A stretch of DNA of 64,000 bases from positions 7,843 to 71,842 of the forward strand of contig CAKRIN010000013.1 of the NCBI GenBank assembly GCA_934343805.1, in the 5' to 3' direction. Below are positions 34,189 through 42,734 of the stretch, one piece after another; the stretch's first letter is position 1; each line of letters begins with the position of its first letter. The notes below the pieces were generated by a model. It was not told where the DNA came from. It searched no databases and saw only the letters and a list, made by a program, of their open reading frames with translations. The stretch is from an uncultured Lachnospira sp. Its GTDB lineage: Bacteria; Bacillota; Clostridia; Lachnospirales; Lachnospiraceae. A program made the position numbers and the translations under genes.

Positions 34189-34947
34189 TTAACCCTTTTT
34201 CGGATACATTATTACAGTAAGTTTTGCAGCATACACCGGATCCATCTCTGCAAGGATAGCAGCTCTCTGCTTAGATGTCATACACAGAAGAATATCAGAT
34301 ACAAGATCTGTATCTCCTGTCATTTCTTCCAGTATTGCAGCAGCATTAGCCGCATCCATCTTAGAATATGTTTCAGCCCATTCTTTAACTTTCTGTGAAT
34401 ATTCAAGATCTTTAACAACCTGCTCATATAACTTTGCAGCATTTTCTGGATCTATGCTTTCATACCATGTTTTATAATTAGATATATCAGGAGCATTATC
34501 AGTATAAACAACTTCTTCGTCAAACTTGTCTTTTAGTTCCTGATAATACTGCGCATTTTCTTCAAATACCTTAAGCCTTGCTATCTCTGCTTTAAGCTCT
34601 GCTATAGTCTGTGATGAAGCATCTCCTGAATCTGTGTACTGCGCAAGCTGAGCTTCCAGTTCCTTAATTCGGTCAACAGCCTCCGACAGATTCTTATAAT
34701 TATATCCTGTTTCCTCTCTTACCTCTTCATCAGTAGGCTCCGGCAGAATCTGATTAACCACTGGAACATTCTTAAGAAATGGTCTTAACATACTTCCAAT
34801 TCCACCCACATTCATCTTAATAAGAAGAGCAAATATAACAAGCCATATAGCAATTATAAGAACAGCGACAAGTATGCTTACAAACTTTCCGCCCTTTCCT
34901 GATTCTTCATCTAAATCTTCAACATTAACATCTTTCTTCTTAGCCAT
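34189..34947 (-). CDS. MotE/YlxF-like membrane protein with MgtE-N-like C-terminal domain
   Basis: 252 residues: an acidic/basic N-terminus, one membrane helix (about 22-44), a coiled coil (about 85-135, NLSEAVDRIKELEAQLAQ and onward) and a C-terminal alpha-helical domain related to the MgtE N-domain/FliG (about 180-250, ILEEMTGDTDLVSDILLCMTSKQRAAILAEMDP). B. subtilis YlxF and the MotE chaperone have the same arrangement, and the gene sits between fliJ and fliK as ylxF does. It may help stator or export apparatus; not proven. Confidence 0.7.
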   Translation of the reverse strand: MAKKKDVNVEDLDEESGKGGKFVSILVAVLIIAIWLVIFALLIKMNVGGIGSMLRPFLKNVPVVNQILPEPTDEEVREETGYNYKNLSEAVDRIKELEAQLAQYTDSGDASSQTIAELKAEIARLKVFEENAQYYQELKDKFDEEVVYTDNAPDISNYKTWYESIDPENAAKLYEQVVKDLEYSQKVKEWAETYSKMDAANAAAILEEMTGDTDLVSDILLCMTSKQRAAILAEMDPVYAAKLTVIMYPKKG

Positions 34948-34970
34948 ATCCGTTTTTCTCCAAACATTGA

Positions 34971-35420
34971 TTAGTCATCTCTGTTATTATAATTAAAACT
35001 TACCGTTTCGTCTATCTCTTTCATTTCCTGTGCATTAAGTTCTGATTTAAATTGTTCAAATGCTTTCTCTTTCAGCTTTTCGTGGATTTTTCTGTCCTGA
35101 ACAGCTTCTGTAAGCTTCTGCATGGCAGCATCAACATTTTTCTCTGCAATCCTTATCCTGACTGCCTGCTGTGTCATCTGATCCTTCAACAGCCTGATAG
35201 CATTATTACATCGTATCATTTCTGCAATATCAAGCTTGTCCATGGTTGCTTTCTTAGCCTGCAGTTCATACGAATTAAGCCTTGCCACAAGTCTTCTCAT
35301 TGTATCTTCCTCAATTGAGAGCCTGTTATTCATCTCAGCATATTCAGTTTTAGCCTGAGTTTCCAGTCGTTCTTTAATATTGAGAACATTCTGCATACTG
35401 TATATGAATTTAGCCATCAT
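34971..35420 (-). CDS. fliJ: Flagellar export chaperone / ATPase stalk protein FliJ
   Basis: Coiled-coil stalk that links the FliI ATPase ring to FlhA. 149 residues, almost entirely helical with heptad patterns from about 10 to 135 (MQNVLNIKERLETQAKTEYAEM and similar). Length and position right after fliI match FliJ, though sequence similarity in this family is low. An ATG one codon downstream of 35420 is equally possible as start. Confidence 0.85.
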   Translation of the reverse strand: MMAKFIYSMQNVLNIKERLETQAKTEYAEMNNRLSIEEDTMRRLVARLNSYELQAKKATMDKLDIAEMIRCNNAIRLLKDQMTQQAVRIRIAEKNVDAAMQKLTEAVQDRKIHEKLKEKAFEQFKSELNAQEMKEIDETVSFNYNNRDD

Positions 35421-35429
35421 CTGCCTCCG

Positions 35430-36830
35430 CTATCGTCTCTGCTGTCTGACCTGTGGTCTTCCACCACTCTGTCCTCTTACACCTTCAGTAAGCTGAAGTG
35501 TTCCGTTTTCAAATGCTTCATAGTCAGAAAACAGCTCCTCTAACTGGGAAACCTCATCTTCAAAATCAAACTTTTCATCTGTCTGCTGCATAAGAAACTT
35601 ATTGACAGCATCTATCTTATATATTGCATAATCTATATTCTTATTAGAGCCATTCTTATATGCTCCAATATTAATCAGATCTTCTGCCTCATTGTAAGTA
35701 GCAAGCACATTCTTAAGTCTTCCTGCCATCTGCTTATGCTTCTTATCAACAATCTGGCTCATACATCTTGATATACTCTGCAGCACATCAATAGCAGGAT
35801 AATGATTCTTCTGTCCCAGTTTTCTTGACAGCATAATATGTCCGTCAAGAATACTTCTTGCCGTATCCGTAATCGGTTCATTAAAATCATCACCATCTAC
35901 AAGTACAGTGTACAGACCAGTTATAGATCCTTTATCAGACATGCCCGCTCTTTCAAGCAGCTTTGGCATCTCACTATATACACTTGGTGGATATCCTCTT
36001 GTAACCGGAGGTTCTCCAGAAGCCAGTCCAATTTCCCTCTGCGCCATAGAAAATCTTGTAAGAGAATCCATCATAAGAAGAACATCCTTACCCTGATCCC
36101 TGAAATACTCAGCAATGGCTGTTGCAGTCTTGGCCGCCTTATTTCTTATAAGCGCCGGCTTGTCAGAAGTTGCCACAACAAGCACACTTCTCTTCATGCC
36201 TTCTGGTCCAAGATCCCTTTCAACGAACTCCCTTACCTCTCGTCCACGCTCTCCTATAAGAGCAATAACATTAATATCAGCCTTGGTATTTCTTGCAAAC
36301 ATACCTAACAGTGTACTCTTTCCAACACCACTGCCGGCAAATATACCAATTCTCTGTCCCTTGCCAACTGTCAGAAGTCCATCCACAGCCTTAACTCCAA
36401 GCGGAAGGACCTGGCTTATTATCTCTCTGTCCATCGGATCAGGCGGCGCTGCATCTACCGGATATTCCTCTGTAAGCGCAAGTTCTGAACCATCAGTAGG
36501 ATTTCCCAGACCATCAAGCGTATGTCCAAGTATATCATATCCAACACTTACAGACAGAGGTTTTTCCATATTCTCCACTATGCATCCAGGACCGATACCA
36601 TCAACAACATCGAATGGCATAAGCAAAACATTATTATCATTAAACCCTACAACCTCTGCATAAAGCTCCTGGCTGTTGTCAGAAGAAATAATACGGCACA
36701 GGTCATTAAGCCTCGCATCCGGACCTACAGATTCAATTGTAAGTCCTACTATCTTAGTTACTTTCCCCAGCTTTTTATAGAAAGATTTCTCTGTTAATGA
36801 CAAATATTTATTTGTATTAATCACTGACAT
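35430..36830 (-). CDS. fliI: Flagellum-specific ATPase FliI
   Basis: Hexameric ATPase that unfolds or delivers export substrates. 466 residues with P-loop AGSGVGKST at 165-173, a Walker B (VLLMMDSLTRFSMAQREIGLA) and the conserved ERGREVREFVE segment. Its C-terminal end is an unusual Gly/Gln/Arg-rich tail (ending QSGGRPQVRQQRR). It follows fliH by 36 bp. Confidence 0.96.
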   Translation of the reverse strand: MSVINTNKYLSLTEKSFYKKLGKVTKIVGLTIESVGPDARLNDLCRIISSDNSQELYAEVVGFNDNNVLLMPFDVVDGIGPGCIVENMEKPLSVSVGYDILGHTLDGLGNPTDGSELALTEEYPVDAAPPDPMDREIISQVLPLGVKAVDGLLTVGKGQRIGIFAGSGVGKSTLLGMFARNTKADINVIALIGERGREVREFVERDLGPEGMKRSVLVVATSDKPALIRNKAAKTATAIAEYFRDQGKDVLLMMDSLTRFSMAQREIGLASGEPPVTRGYPPSVYSEMPKLLERAGMSDKGSITGLYTVLVDGDDFNEPITDTARSILDGHIMLSRKLGQKNHYPAIDVLQSISRCMSQIVDKKHKQMAGRLKNVLATYNEAEDLINIGAYKNGSNKNIDYAIYKIDAVNKFLMQQTDEKFDFEDEVSQLEELFSDYEAFENGTLQLTEGVRGQSGGRPQVRQQRR

Positions 36831-36866
36831 TACATCCTCCTTAAATCTGTACTCTCATGCAGCTTA

Positions 36867-37706
36867 TCACACACAGCTTAAAAGCTTAATATTCTTGATA
36901 AGATTATCAAGTTCTACATCAAGACTACAGTTAAATATTCCTGTACTAGTCTCAATCATGCACTGATTTCTTTCCATGCCCATATCTTCAACAATATCAA
37001 TATTAACCTCTTTCGACATTGCGCAATATATTTTCCCCTGATTATTAACAAGAAAACGATAGTCATCCGGTGAAACCTTAATAGTAAAGTCCTTGCAACC
37101 TTCTGCATTATGCATGACATCATTAATAAGATGCAGAATTATATCATGATTATCCTCTGCAACAACATGCGTAACCTTTCTGAACACCTCAACAATAGCA
37201 TTAACCAGTTCAGGTTCAACAGCCTCTTTCATCTGTGAATATTCCTGCTCAAGCTGCTTCTTCTTTGCTTCATACTCCTGTTCAAGCTCATTTATTCTGT
37301 TATTAACTTCTTCCTCTGCCTTGGAACATCCTTCATAGTAGCCATTCTGTCTGGCTTCTTCAGATATTCTGTCTGCATCATTATGGGCATCTGATAATAT
37401 CTGTTCAGCCTGCTCATTGGCATCATTAATTATCTGCTGAGCCTGTTCATTAATCTGTTCAAGAGTTGCCGCTACATTATGGCCGGCAGATGAATCAGAT
37501 GCTTCATCAGTAAGAGCATCTGCCACATCATCAGATATAAGCTCCTCTACCACATCAGCATGAAGTCCGTTAATAAATCCATCAGCATCCATAGTTCCCT
37601 GCTTTGAATTCATAACCGCCTGCAGCTTCTGCCTTATAATATCGTTATAATCTATAACCCGCTCATCTTTGTTGATTGTTGTACCTCTTTTTAACAGATT
37701 AGACAA
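36867..37706 (-). CDS. fliH: Flagellar assembly protein FliH
   Basis: Regulator and peripheral stalk of FliI. 279 residues: an extended N-terminal half with a Glu/Gln/Ala-rich coiled coil (about 80-170) that contains heptads such as NEQAQQIINDANEQAEQIL, and a C-terminal HrpE/FliH globular domain (about 175-279). It overlaps the fliG stop by 8 bp, indicating coupling. Confidence 0.9.
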   Translation of the reverse strand: MSNLLKRGTTINKDERVIDYNDIIRQKLQAVMNSKQGTMDADGFINGLHADVVEELISDDVADALTDEASDSSAGHNVAATLEQINEQAQQIINDANEQAEQILSDAHNDADRISEEARQNGYYEGCSKAEEEVNNRINELEQEYEAKKKQLEQEYSQMKEAVEPELVNAIVEVFRKVTHVVAEDNHDIILHLINDVMHNAEGCKDFTIKVSPDDYRFLVNNQGKIYCAMSKEVNIDIVEDMGMERNQCMIETSTGIFNCSLDVELDNLIKNIKLLSCV

Positions 37707-38724
37707 TTATCTCATCACCTCCGCCTCGTGATATAACAATTTCAGCTGAATCTTCAAGCTTTCTGATTATATTAACAATCTTCTGCTGAGCATCTTCAAC
37801 ATCCTTCATACGGACAGGACCCATATATTCCATATCTTCCTTAATCATAGAAGCAAGACGTGATGAAAGGTTATTAAGAATAACATTCTGAACCTCTTCT
37901 GTTGCGCCCTTAAGTGCAAGAGCAAGGTCATGATTATCAACATCCCTGAGTACTCTCTGTATAGCTCTGTTATCAAGTGAAAGAATATCCTCGAATACAA
38001 ACATCTTCTTACGGATCTCATCTGCAAGCTCTGGTTCTTCAACCTCAAGAGTTTCCATAATATGCTTTTCTGTTCCTCTGTCAACAGAATTAAGAATCTC
38101 TACAATTGCATCAACACCACCAACAATCGTGTAATCCTGGTTAACCAAAGATGCAAGCTTTCTTTCAAGAACCTTCTCCACCTGCTTGATAACATCTGGT
38201 GAAGTTCTATCCATCATGGCAATACGTTTTGCAACATCTGCCTGCTTTTCTGGCGGAAGCGCAGATACCACATTAGACGCCTGTGCTGCCGGAAGATAAG
38301 AAAGGATCAATGCAATTGTCTGAGGATGTTCATCCTGTATGAAGTTAAGGAGCTGTGTCGAATCAGTCTTTCTTATAAATTCAAATGGACGTACCTGAAG
38401 GCTTGCTGTAAGCTTTCCAATAACATCCTTTGCCTTCTCTTCTCCAAGAGCCTTCTCAAGAAGTTCCTTGGCATAAGAAATACCACCTTCTGCAATATAC
38501 TGCTGTGCCAGACATATCTCATAGAACTCATTGAGAACCTTTTCCTTAGTCTGTGGCGATACACTGCTTGTATTGGCAATTTCCAGTGTCAGCTGTTCTA
38601 TCTCTTCTTCTTTCAAATGTTTAAATATCTGTGCAGACTTTTCTGGTCCAAGTGCAATAAGCAGGGTTGCTGCCTTTTCTACACCATCCATCTCTCTGTC
38701 ACCGTTAACCGCCGGCTTTGGCAT
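37699..38724 (-). CDS. fliG: Flagellar motor switch protein FliG
   Basis: Rotor protein on which the stator acts. 341 residues with the three FliG domains: N-terminal (GVEKAATLLIALG, contacts FliF), middle (EHPQTIALILSYLPAAQASNVVSALP) and C-terminal charged helix region (VFEDILSLDNRAIQRVLRDVDNHDLALALKGA). The start at 38724 (MPKPAVNGDR) has AGGAGA upstream; a frame three codons longer is less likely. It lies 44 bp after fliF. Confidence 0.96.
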   Translation of the reverse strand: MPKPAVNGDREMDGVEKAATLLIALGPEKSAQIFKHLKEEEIEQLTLEIANTSSVSPQTKEKVLNEFYEICLAQQYIAEGGISYAKELLEKALGEEKAKDVIGKLTASLQVRPFEFIRKTDSTQLLNFIQDEHPQTIALILSYLPAAQASNVVSALPPEKQADVAKRIAMMDRTSPDVIKQVEKVLERKLASLVNQDYTIVGGVDAIVEILNSVDRGTEKHIMETLEVEEPELADEIRKKMFVFEDILSLDNRAIQRVLRDVDNHDLALALKGATEEVQNVILNNLSSRLASMIKEDMEYMGPVRMKDVEDAQQKIVNIIRKLEDSAEIVISRGGGDEIIV

Positions 38725-38768
38725 ATGTATCATCTCCTATCAAATGTATATTAAAAAAGTAATAATTA

Positions 38769-40379
38769 TCACCAGTCATCATTGAGCCAGTTTCTAAGCA
38801 GCAAAGCAACCGCCTCCGGATTCTCGTCCACGAATTTCTCGATTGCTTTTCTTGTTTCTGACTTTTCCTGTAAATCAATTTCATCAACTGTAGGCTGGTT
38901 CTCCTTAGTAGATGCCAGCATTTCCTCAACCGAAAGTTCAGGCTCTTTCTCCTCAACCGTAAGAGGTCTTGCACTTCTAAGCACGATAAATACAAGAATT
39001 CCAAGAATAGCAACTGCGAGTGCAATCTGTACCCAGAACGAAGCCCTGCTAAGAATACTCGTCTTAGTTGAATCTGTAAAATATGGCACATTATATGCGA
39101 GAACAGTTATTTTATCTGTAGATATACCTGTCGCATTAGAAAACATATTAATCCAGTCAGAGCTTACATCAACCTGTACAGGATCTGCATTCTGTGCTTT
39201 GAATTCATCCCATGTCATATTATCGAGATATCCCAGCTTCTTGCAGTCATCCTCATTATATACAACATTCTTGATAAGAGTGACTGCCATTGTAGAACTG
39301 TCATATACAATCTTGCCAGGTTCAGAATTAGTTGTTGTAACAAGCTGGTCTGGAAGATACTGATACTGCTTGACAGTATAAGTAGAAGAACTTGATGTTC
39401 CATCTGTAAGATCATATGTTGTTCCACTTTCACCATTACTTGTTGTACCAGGTGTTCCACTTGCTCCATTAGTTCCTACCGACTGAAGTTCATAAGAAGT
39501 ATCATATAATCCTTCTTCTCTTCCCTCCTGAGCCTTATACTCAGTTGCAATCTTATTAACAGTATCCCAGTCAAGATCAAGATTAAGTGCAACAGTTGCA
39601 TCATTAAACAAAGATGTTGAAAGTGCTGTATTCTTAACTCCGGCTGCAACCGTATTCTCAATCTGCGACTTATACTTCAACTTGCTTGAATAAGAAATAT
39701 TAGATACAGAACCTGAATTATCCGCTCCATTAAACAGAGTCTTTCCTGTTGTATCTATAATAGTTATCCCATTAGTATTATCATTACCAACTGCTGTTGC
39801 AAGAAATACAGCAATACTCTCAGCAGCATCATCTCCAACAGTCTTATTAGTGTCAAGAGTAACCGCAACAGTAGTATCTTTCTTAGTTGCATAGAACGAA
39901 TTGCTGTCATCAGCAAGATGTACTGTAACAGACGCTGACTTAACTCCATCGAGTGAACCTATATCATTGGCAAATTTCGTTTCAAGATACTTGGCATACT
40001 TCTTATTCTTATCAGATTCTGTTGTTGTAAGACTGCTGTTAAGAGCATCCTCAAGAGAATATCCTGATGGCTTGATATCATTAGATGCAATAAGCATCTT
40101 TGCATTAGTAAGATCCTGCTTCTTAACCTTAACAGTCATACTATCTATCTCATATGCATAATTATTATCCGAAAGAAGAGTTGTGACTGTATTCATCTCA
40201 TTGTAATCTTCACATTGTGTAAGCTCTTCATACGTTGGTCTTGAAAGAATATACGCAATAACAATTACAGCGGCAATAAACACAACAGTCGCACTCACAA
40301 TTATTATCTTCTGATTCTTGCTCCAGCTCTTCCATATTTCAAGAAGTCTGGCTGGAATCTGTTTCAATCTATCTAACAT
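38769..40379 (-). CDS. fliF: Flagellar MS-ring protein FliF
   Basis: Forms the membrane ring at the base of the flagellum. 536 residues: two transmembrane helices (about 25-47 and 440-460) flank a periplasmic-side ring-building region with RBM domains (including YAKYLETKFANDIGSLDGVKSASVTVHLA). The C-terminal motif DENPEAVALLLRNWLNDDW, which binds FliG, is intact. It follows fliE by 13 bp. Confidence 0.95.
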   Translation of the reverse strand: MLDRLKQIPARLLEIWKSWSKNQKIIIVSATVVFIAAVIVIAYILSRPTYEELTQCEDYNEMNTVTTLLSDNNYAYEIDSMTVKVKKQDLTNAKMLIASNDIKPSGYSLEDALNSSLTTTESDKNKKYAKYLETKFANDIGSLDGVKSASVTVHLADDSNSFYATKKDTTVAVTLDTNKTVGDDAAESIAVFLATAVGNDNTNGITIIDTTGKTLFNGADNSGSVSNISYSSKLKYKSQIENTVAAGVKNTALSTSLFNDATVALNLDLDWDTVNKIATEYKAQEGREEGLYDTSYELQSVGTNGASGTPGTTSNGESGTTYDLTDGTSSSSTYTVKQYQYLPDQLVTTTNSEPGKIVYDSSTMAVTLIKNVVYNEDDCKKLGYLDNMTWDEFKAQNADPVQVDVSSDWINMFSNATGISTDKITVLAYNVPYFTDSTKTSILSRASFWVQIALAVAILGILVFIVLRSARPLTVEEKEPELSVEEMLASTKENQPTVDEIDLQEKSETRKAIEKFVDENPEAVALLLRNWLNDDW

Positions 40380-40392
40380 AAAAAACCCCTAT

Positions 40393-40731
40393 TTACATTG
40401 ACATATTCATAATAGAGTTATAGGCCTCCAATGCCTTATCTCTTATTGCGACAGTATACTGAAGCGCAATATTAGCCTCCTGCTGATACACTCCCAGTTC
40501 ATGAGTGTTAGTCATATTGCCAAGTGCATAATCAATCTCGGCCTGCTGGGCTCTCTGCACATATGAATTGGTACTGCTCAAAAGTCCTGATACCGAATCA
40601 TATATTGCATCAAATGTAGTGTCAGTATTCTTATCACTCACATTATTAATAGCCGCGTTGTCCTTCATAGCCGAAGTAACTTTATTGACATAATCACTGC
40701 CAAGCGTTCCAATCGCACTAGTCAAATCCAT
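40393..40731 (-). CDS. fliE: Flagellar hook-basal body protein FliE
   Basis: Adaptor between the MS ring and the rod. 112 residues with the family C-terminal segment YVQRAQQAEIDYALGNMTNTHE followed by NIALQYTVAIRDKALEAYNSIMNM. Length is normal. Position between flgC and fliF is standard. Confidence 0.93.
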   Translation of the reverse strand: MDLTSAIGTLGSDYVNKVTSAMKDNAAINNVSDKNTDTTFDAIYDSVSGLLSSTNSYVQRAQQAEIDYALGNMTNTHELGVYQQEANIALQYTVAIRDKALEAYNSIMNMSM

Positions 40732-40761
40732 ATATATTCTCCTATTCCTTAATCCAAATCA

Positions 40762-41262
40762 TTACGTTGTTGAACCAATAGACAAACCTTTAGATGCCAT
40801 TGACTTGCTCGCATTAAATGCTGATATATTAGCCTCATAAGAACGTGATGCATCAATGAGGTCTGTCATTTCCTGAACGATATTAACATTAGGGTATGTA
40901 ACATATCCATTCTCATCTGCATCCGGATGTGACGGATCATACACTCTCTCCATATCCGTTGATGTATCCTCATATACAGATGTAACCTTGACACCGCTTC
41001 CCACAACGCCTCCATTAGCAAGTCTTAATGCATCTGAAAATGTTGAATAAGCACCCGTTCCATATGAACCATATGCTGACTTTCCAAGTGCTGTTCCAGT
41101 CATTGTCTTCTCAGTGAATACAACTGCCTTTCTTACATACGGTGTTCCATCACTCGTTCTTGTTGTATCTGCATTGGCAATATTTTCTGATATAACATCT
41201 GTTCTTAACTGCTGTGCTGTCATACCTGATGCACTAACATTAAATGCTGTAAACATTGACAT
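40762..41262 (-). CDS. flgC: Flagellar proximal rod protein FlgC
   Basis: Rod subunit. 166 residues, with the rod-protein N-terminal helix (MFTAFNVSASGMTAQQLRTDVISENIANADT) and C-terminal helix (VTYPNVNIVQEMTDLIDASRSYEANISAFNASKSM). Slightly longer than the common 130-150 residues because of a Gly/Ser-rich central insertion (about 60-85). It lies 40 bp after flgB. Confidence 0.94.
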   Translation of the reverse strand: MSMFTAFNVSASGMTAQQLRTDVISENIANADTTRTSDGTPYVRKAVVFTEKTMTGTALGKSAYGSYGTGAYSTFSDALRLANGGVVGSGVKVTSVYEDTSTDMERVYDPSHPDADENGYVTYPNVNIVQEMTDLIDASRSYEANISAFNASKSMASKGLSIGSTT

Positions 41263-41302
41263 AAGGTATATCTCCTTTCAAATTCTCATTCTATATACGC
41301 AT

Positions 41303-41695
41303 CTACTTAATAACTGCCTTAAATCTTGAAAATTCATTATTCATACTGTCTATAAGTGCATTATAATTAATCTGCTCTGCTGCCAGCTCGACATTCTCTG
41401 TAGACAGATCCACATTATTACCATCCTTGCGGTAAGAAAGTGTACTGTTATCAGTATAAGTTCTTATGGCAAGATCATTATAATTAACATTATTAACCCT
41501 CTGTGTCAGAGATGAAGCACTGTCGCCAGAGCGTTGCAGTGCATTAGCAAGATATGACTGAAACTCAACATCCTGTCTCTTATAATTAGGTGTATCAACA
41601 TTGGCAATATTATTAGTAAGAACTTCTTCTCTTGTCCAACTGGCATCTGCTGCCGACTTTAGTAAATTCACATAACCAAAAGCTCCTGAGCCCAT
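41303..41695 (-). CDS. flgB: Flagellar proximal rod protein FlgB
   Basis: First gene of the fla/che supercluster. 130 residues with the rod-protein motif LTNNIANVDTPNYKRQDVEFQ (about 25-45) and a C-terminal helix (VELAAEQINYNALIDSMNNEFSRFKAVI). The start at 41695 has AGGAAG upstream. A promoter with TATAAT at 41773-41778 lies about 80 bp before the start, and three 11-bp direct repeats lie upstream of its -35. Confidence 0.94.
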   Translation of the reverse strand: MGSGAFGYVNLLKSAADASWTREEVLTNNIANVDTPNYKRQDVEFQSYLANALQRSGDSASSLTQRVNNVNYNDLAIRTYTDNSTLSYRKDGNNVDLSTENVELAAEQINYNALIDSMNNEFSRFKAVIK

Positions 41696-41772
41696 ATCAA
41701 TCTTCCTTTCTTATTAAGTCCACTTAAAATTCCGTATATGCATAATACGAGAACATAAAAACACTAAATACC

Positions 41773-41800
41773 ATTATAAATTATAATGCCGAAAAAACAA
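41773..41800 (-). promoter_or_regulatory. Main promoter of the fla/che supercluster (upstream of flgB)
   Basis: On the minus strand TTGTTT (41795-41800), a 16-bp spacer and TATAAT (41773-41778); a second TATAAT lies 9 bp further upstream. The leader to flgB is about 70 nt. A tandem repeat array sits 11 bp upstream of the -35 box. Confidence 0.7.
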
Positions 41801-41811
41801 GATTTTTTTGG

Positions 41812-41844
41812 TAATTTCGACATAATTTGGACATGATTTTGACA
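41812..41844. repeat. Three tandem 11-bp direct repeats, probable operator of the fla/che operon
   Basis: On the plus strand the units TAATTTCGACA (41812-41822), TAATTTGGACA (41823-41833) and TGATTTTGACA (41834-41844) abut exactly. The 11-bp period is about one helical turn, which puts each site on the same face of the DNA. OmpR/PhoB-type response regulators bind repeats of this spacing. The units share TRATTTNGACA. Confidence 0.75.
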
Positions 41845-41882
41845 AACAAAAACAAAATGGACCCAATAGAAATTGGATCCAT
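41843..41882 (-). terminator. Rho-independent terminator after codY
   Basis: On the minus strand an 11-bp stem (41872-41882 with 41857-41867, one G-U pair, four-base loop) is followed by TTTGTTTTTGTTT. It lies 51 bp after the codY stop. Confidence 0.85.
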
Positions 41883-41932
41883 CCTTCACACAACTCACTC
41901 CGTAAGCTATATTAATTATACATTGTACAGCT

Positions 41933-42703
41933 TTATACATCAAGCTTTTTTATTGCTTCAAAGACAACTTCATTAAGTACCTTAATTCTTGTCCCTTTCA
42001 TTCCTGATGATTTAGTTGAAATCACTCCTGCACTGTCAAACTTTTTCAATGCATTGACAATAACAGATCTTGTAATTCCTGTTTTATCAGCAATACGGCT
42101 GGCAACAAGAAGCCCATCAGAGCCATCCATTTCGTCAAAAACTGCCTTAATTGCCTGAAGTTCAGAAGATGACAACGTATTGATTGCCGACTTTACAAGC
42201 TTCTTTTTCTGTTCATCTTCTGCATGCTCTTTATTAACAGAATTCATCATTTCAAGACCGACAACAGTTGTTCCATACTCGCTAAGAATAATATCATCAA
42301 TTTCGTAGTCCCTCGCACACTTATACATAAAAAGTGTACCCAGTCTCTCTCCTCCTATATCCACAGGCGATATTAACGCTGTGAACTTTCTTTCATTACC
42401 ATTGGTAAATCCAAGAGTAAGAAGATTAACATTCTCCTTAGTAGAAAGAACTCCCAGTAATCTTTCATTAAACATATGATCAACAAATCCACCTACATCT
42501 GTAGTAATCAATTCATTGATCCTGTCTATACCTTCATAATATCCTGCCCCAAGAACCTTTCCCTTCTGGCTTATAACCAGAATATTAGATTCAAGTATTG
42601 AGCTTAATACTTCACATATATCATTAAACTCAACCCTGACCGAATGGTTATTATGGAGCAGCTTGTTAATTTTCCTAGTCTTATCAAGAAGCTGGACGCT
42701 CAT
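41933..42703 (-). CDS. codY: Global nutrient-sensing repressor CodY
   Basis: GTP- and branched-chain-amino-acid-responsive regulator of Firmicutes. 256 residues: N-terminal GAF domain (about 1-155) that binds isoleucine/valine, and a C-terminal winged helix-turn-helix (about 195-245) with the recognition segment ASRIADKTGITRSVIVNALKKF. The start at 42703 has GGGGGA upstream. It follows topA by 31 bp and directly precedes the fla operon, as in B. subtilis. A role in controlling motility is established in other Firmicutes but no CodY box was recognised at the fla promoter. Confidence 0.96.
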   Translation of the reverse strand: MSVQLLDKTRKINKLLHNNHSVRVEFNDICEVLSSILESNILVISQKGKVLGAGYYEGIDRINELITTDVGGFVDHMFNERLLGVLSTKENVNLLTLGFTNGNERKFTALISPVDIGGERLGTLFMYKCARDYEIDDIILSEYGTTVVGLEMMNSVNKEHAEDEQKKKLVKSAINTLSSSELQAIKAVFDEMDGSDGLLVASRIADKTGITRSVIVNALKKFDSAGVISTKSSGMKGTRIKVLNEVVFEAIKKLDV

Positions 42704-42734
42704 TGTAAATCCCCCATTCTATAAAACAACCTGC

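Noticed and set aside
41696..41811. CodY box in the fla promoter
   Set aside because: No segment close to AATTTTCWGAAAATT was found; the nearest AATTTT run at about 41725-41733 has too many mismatches.
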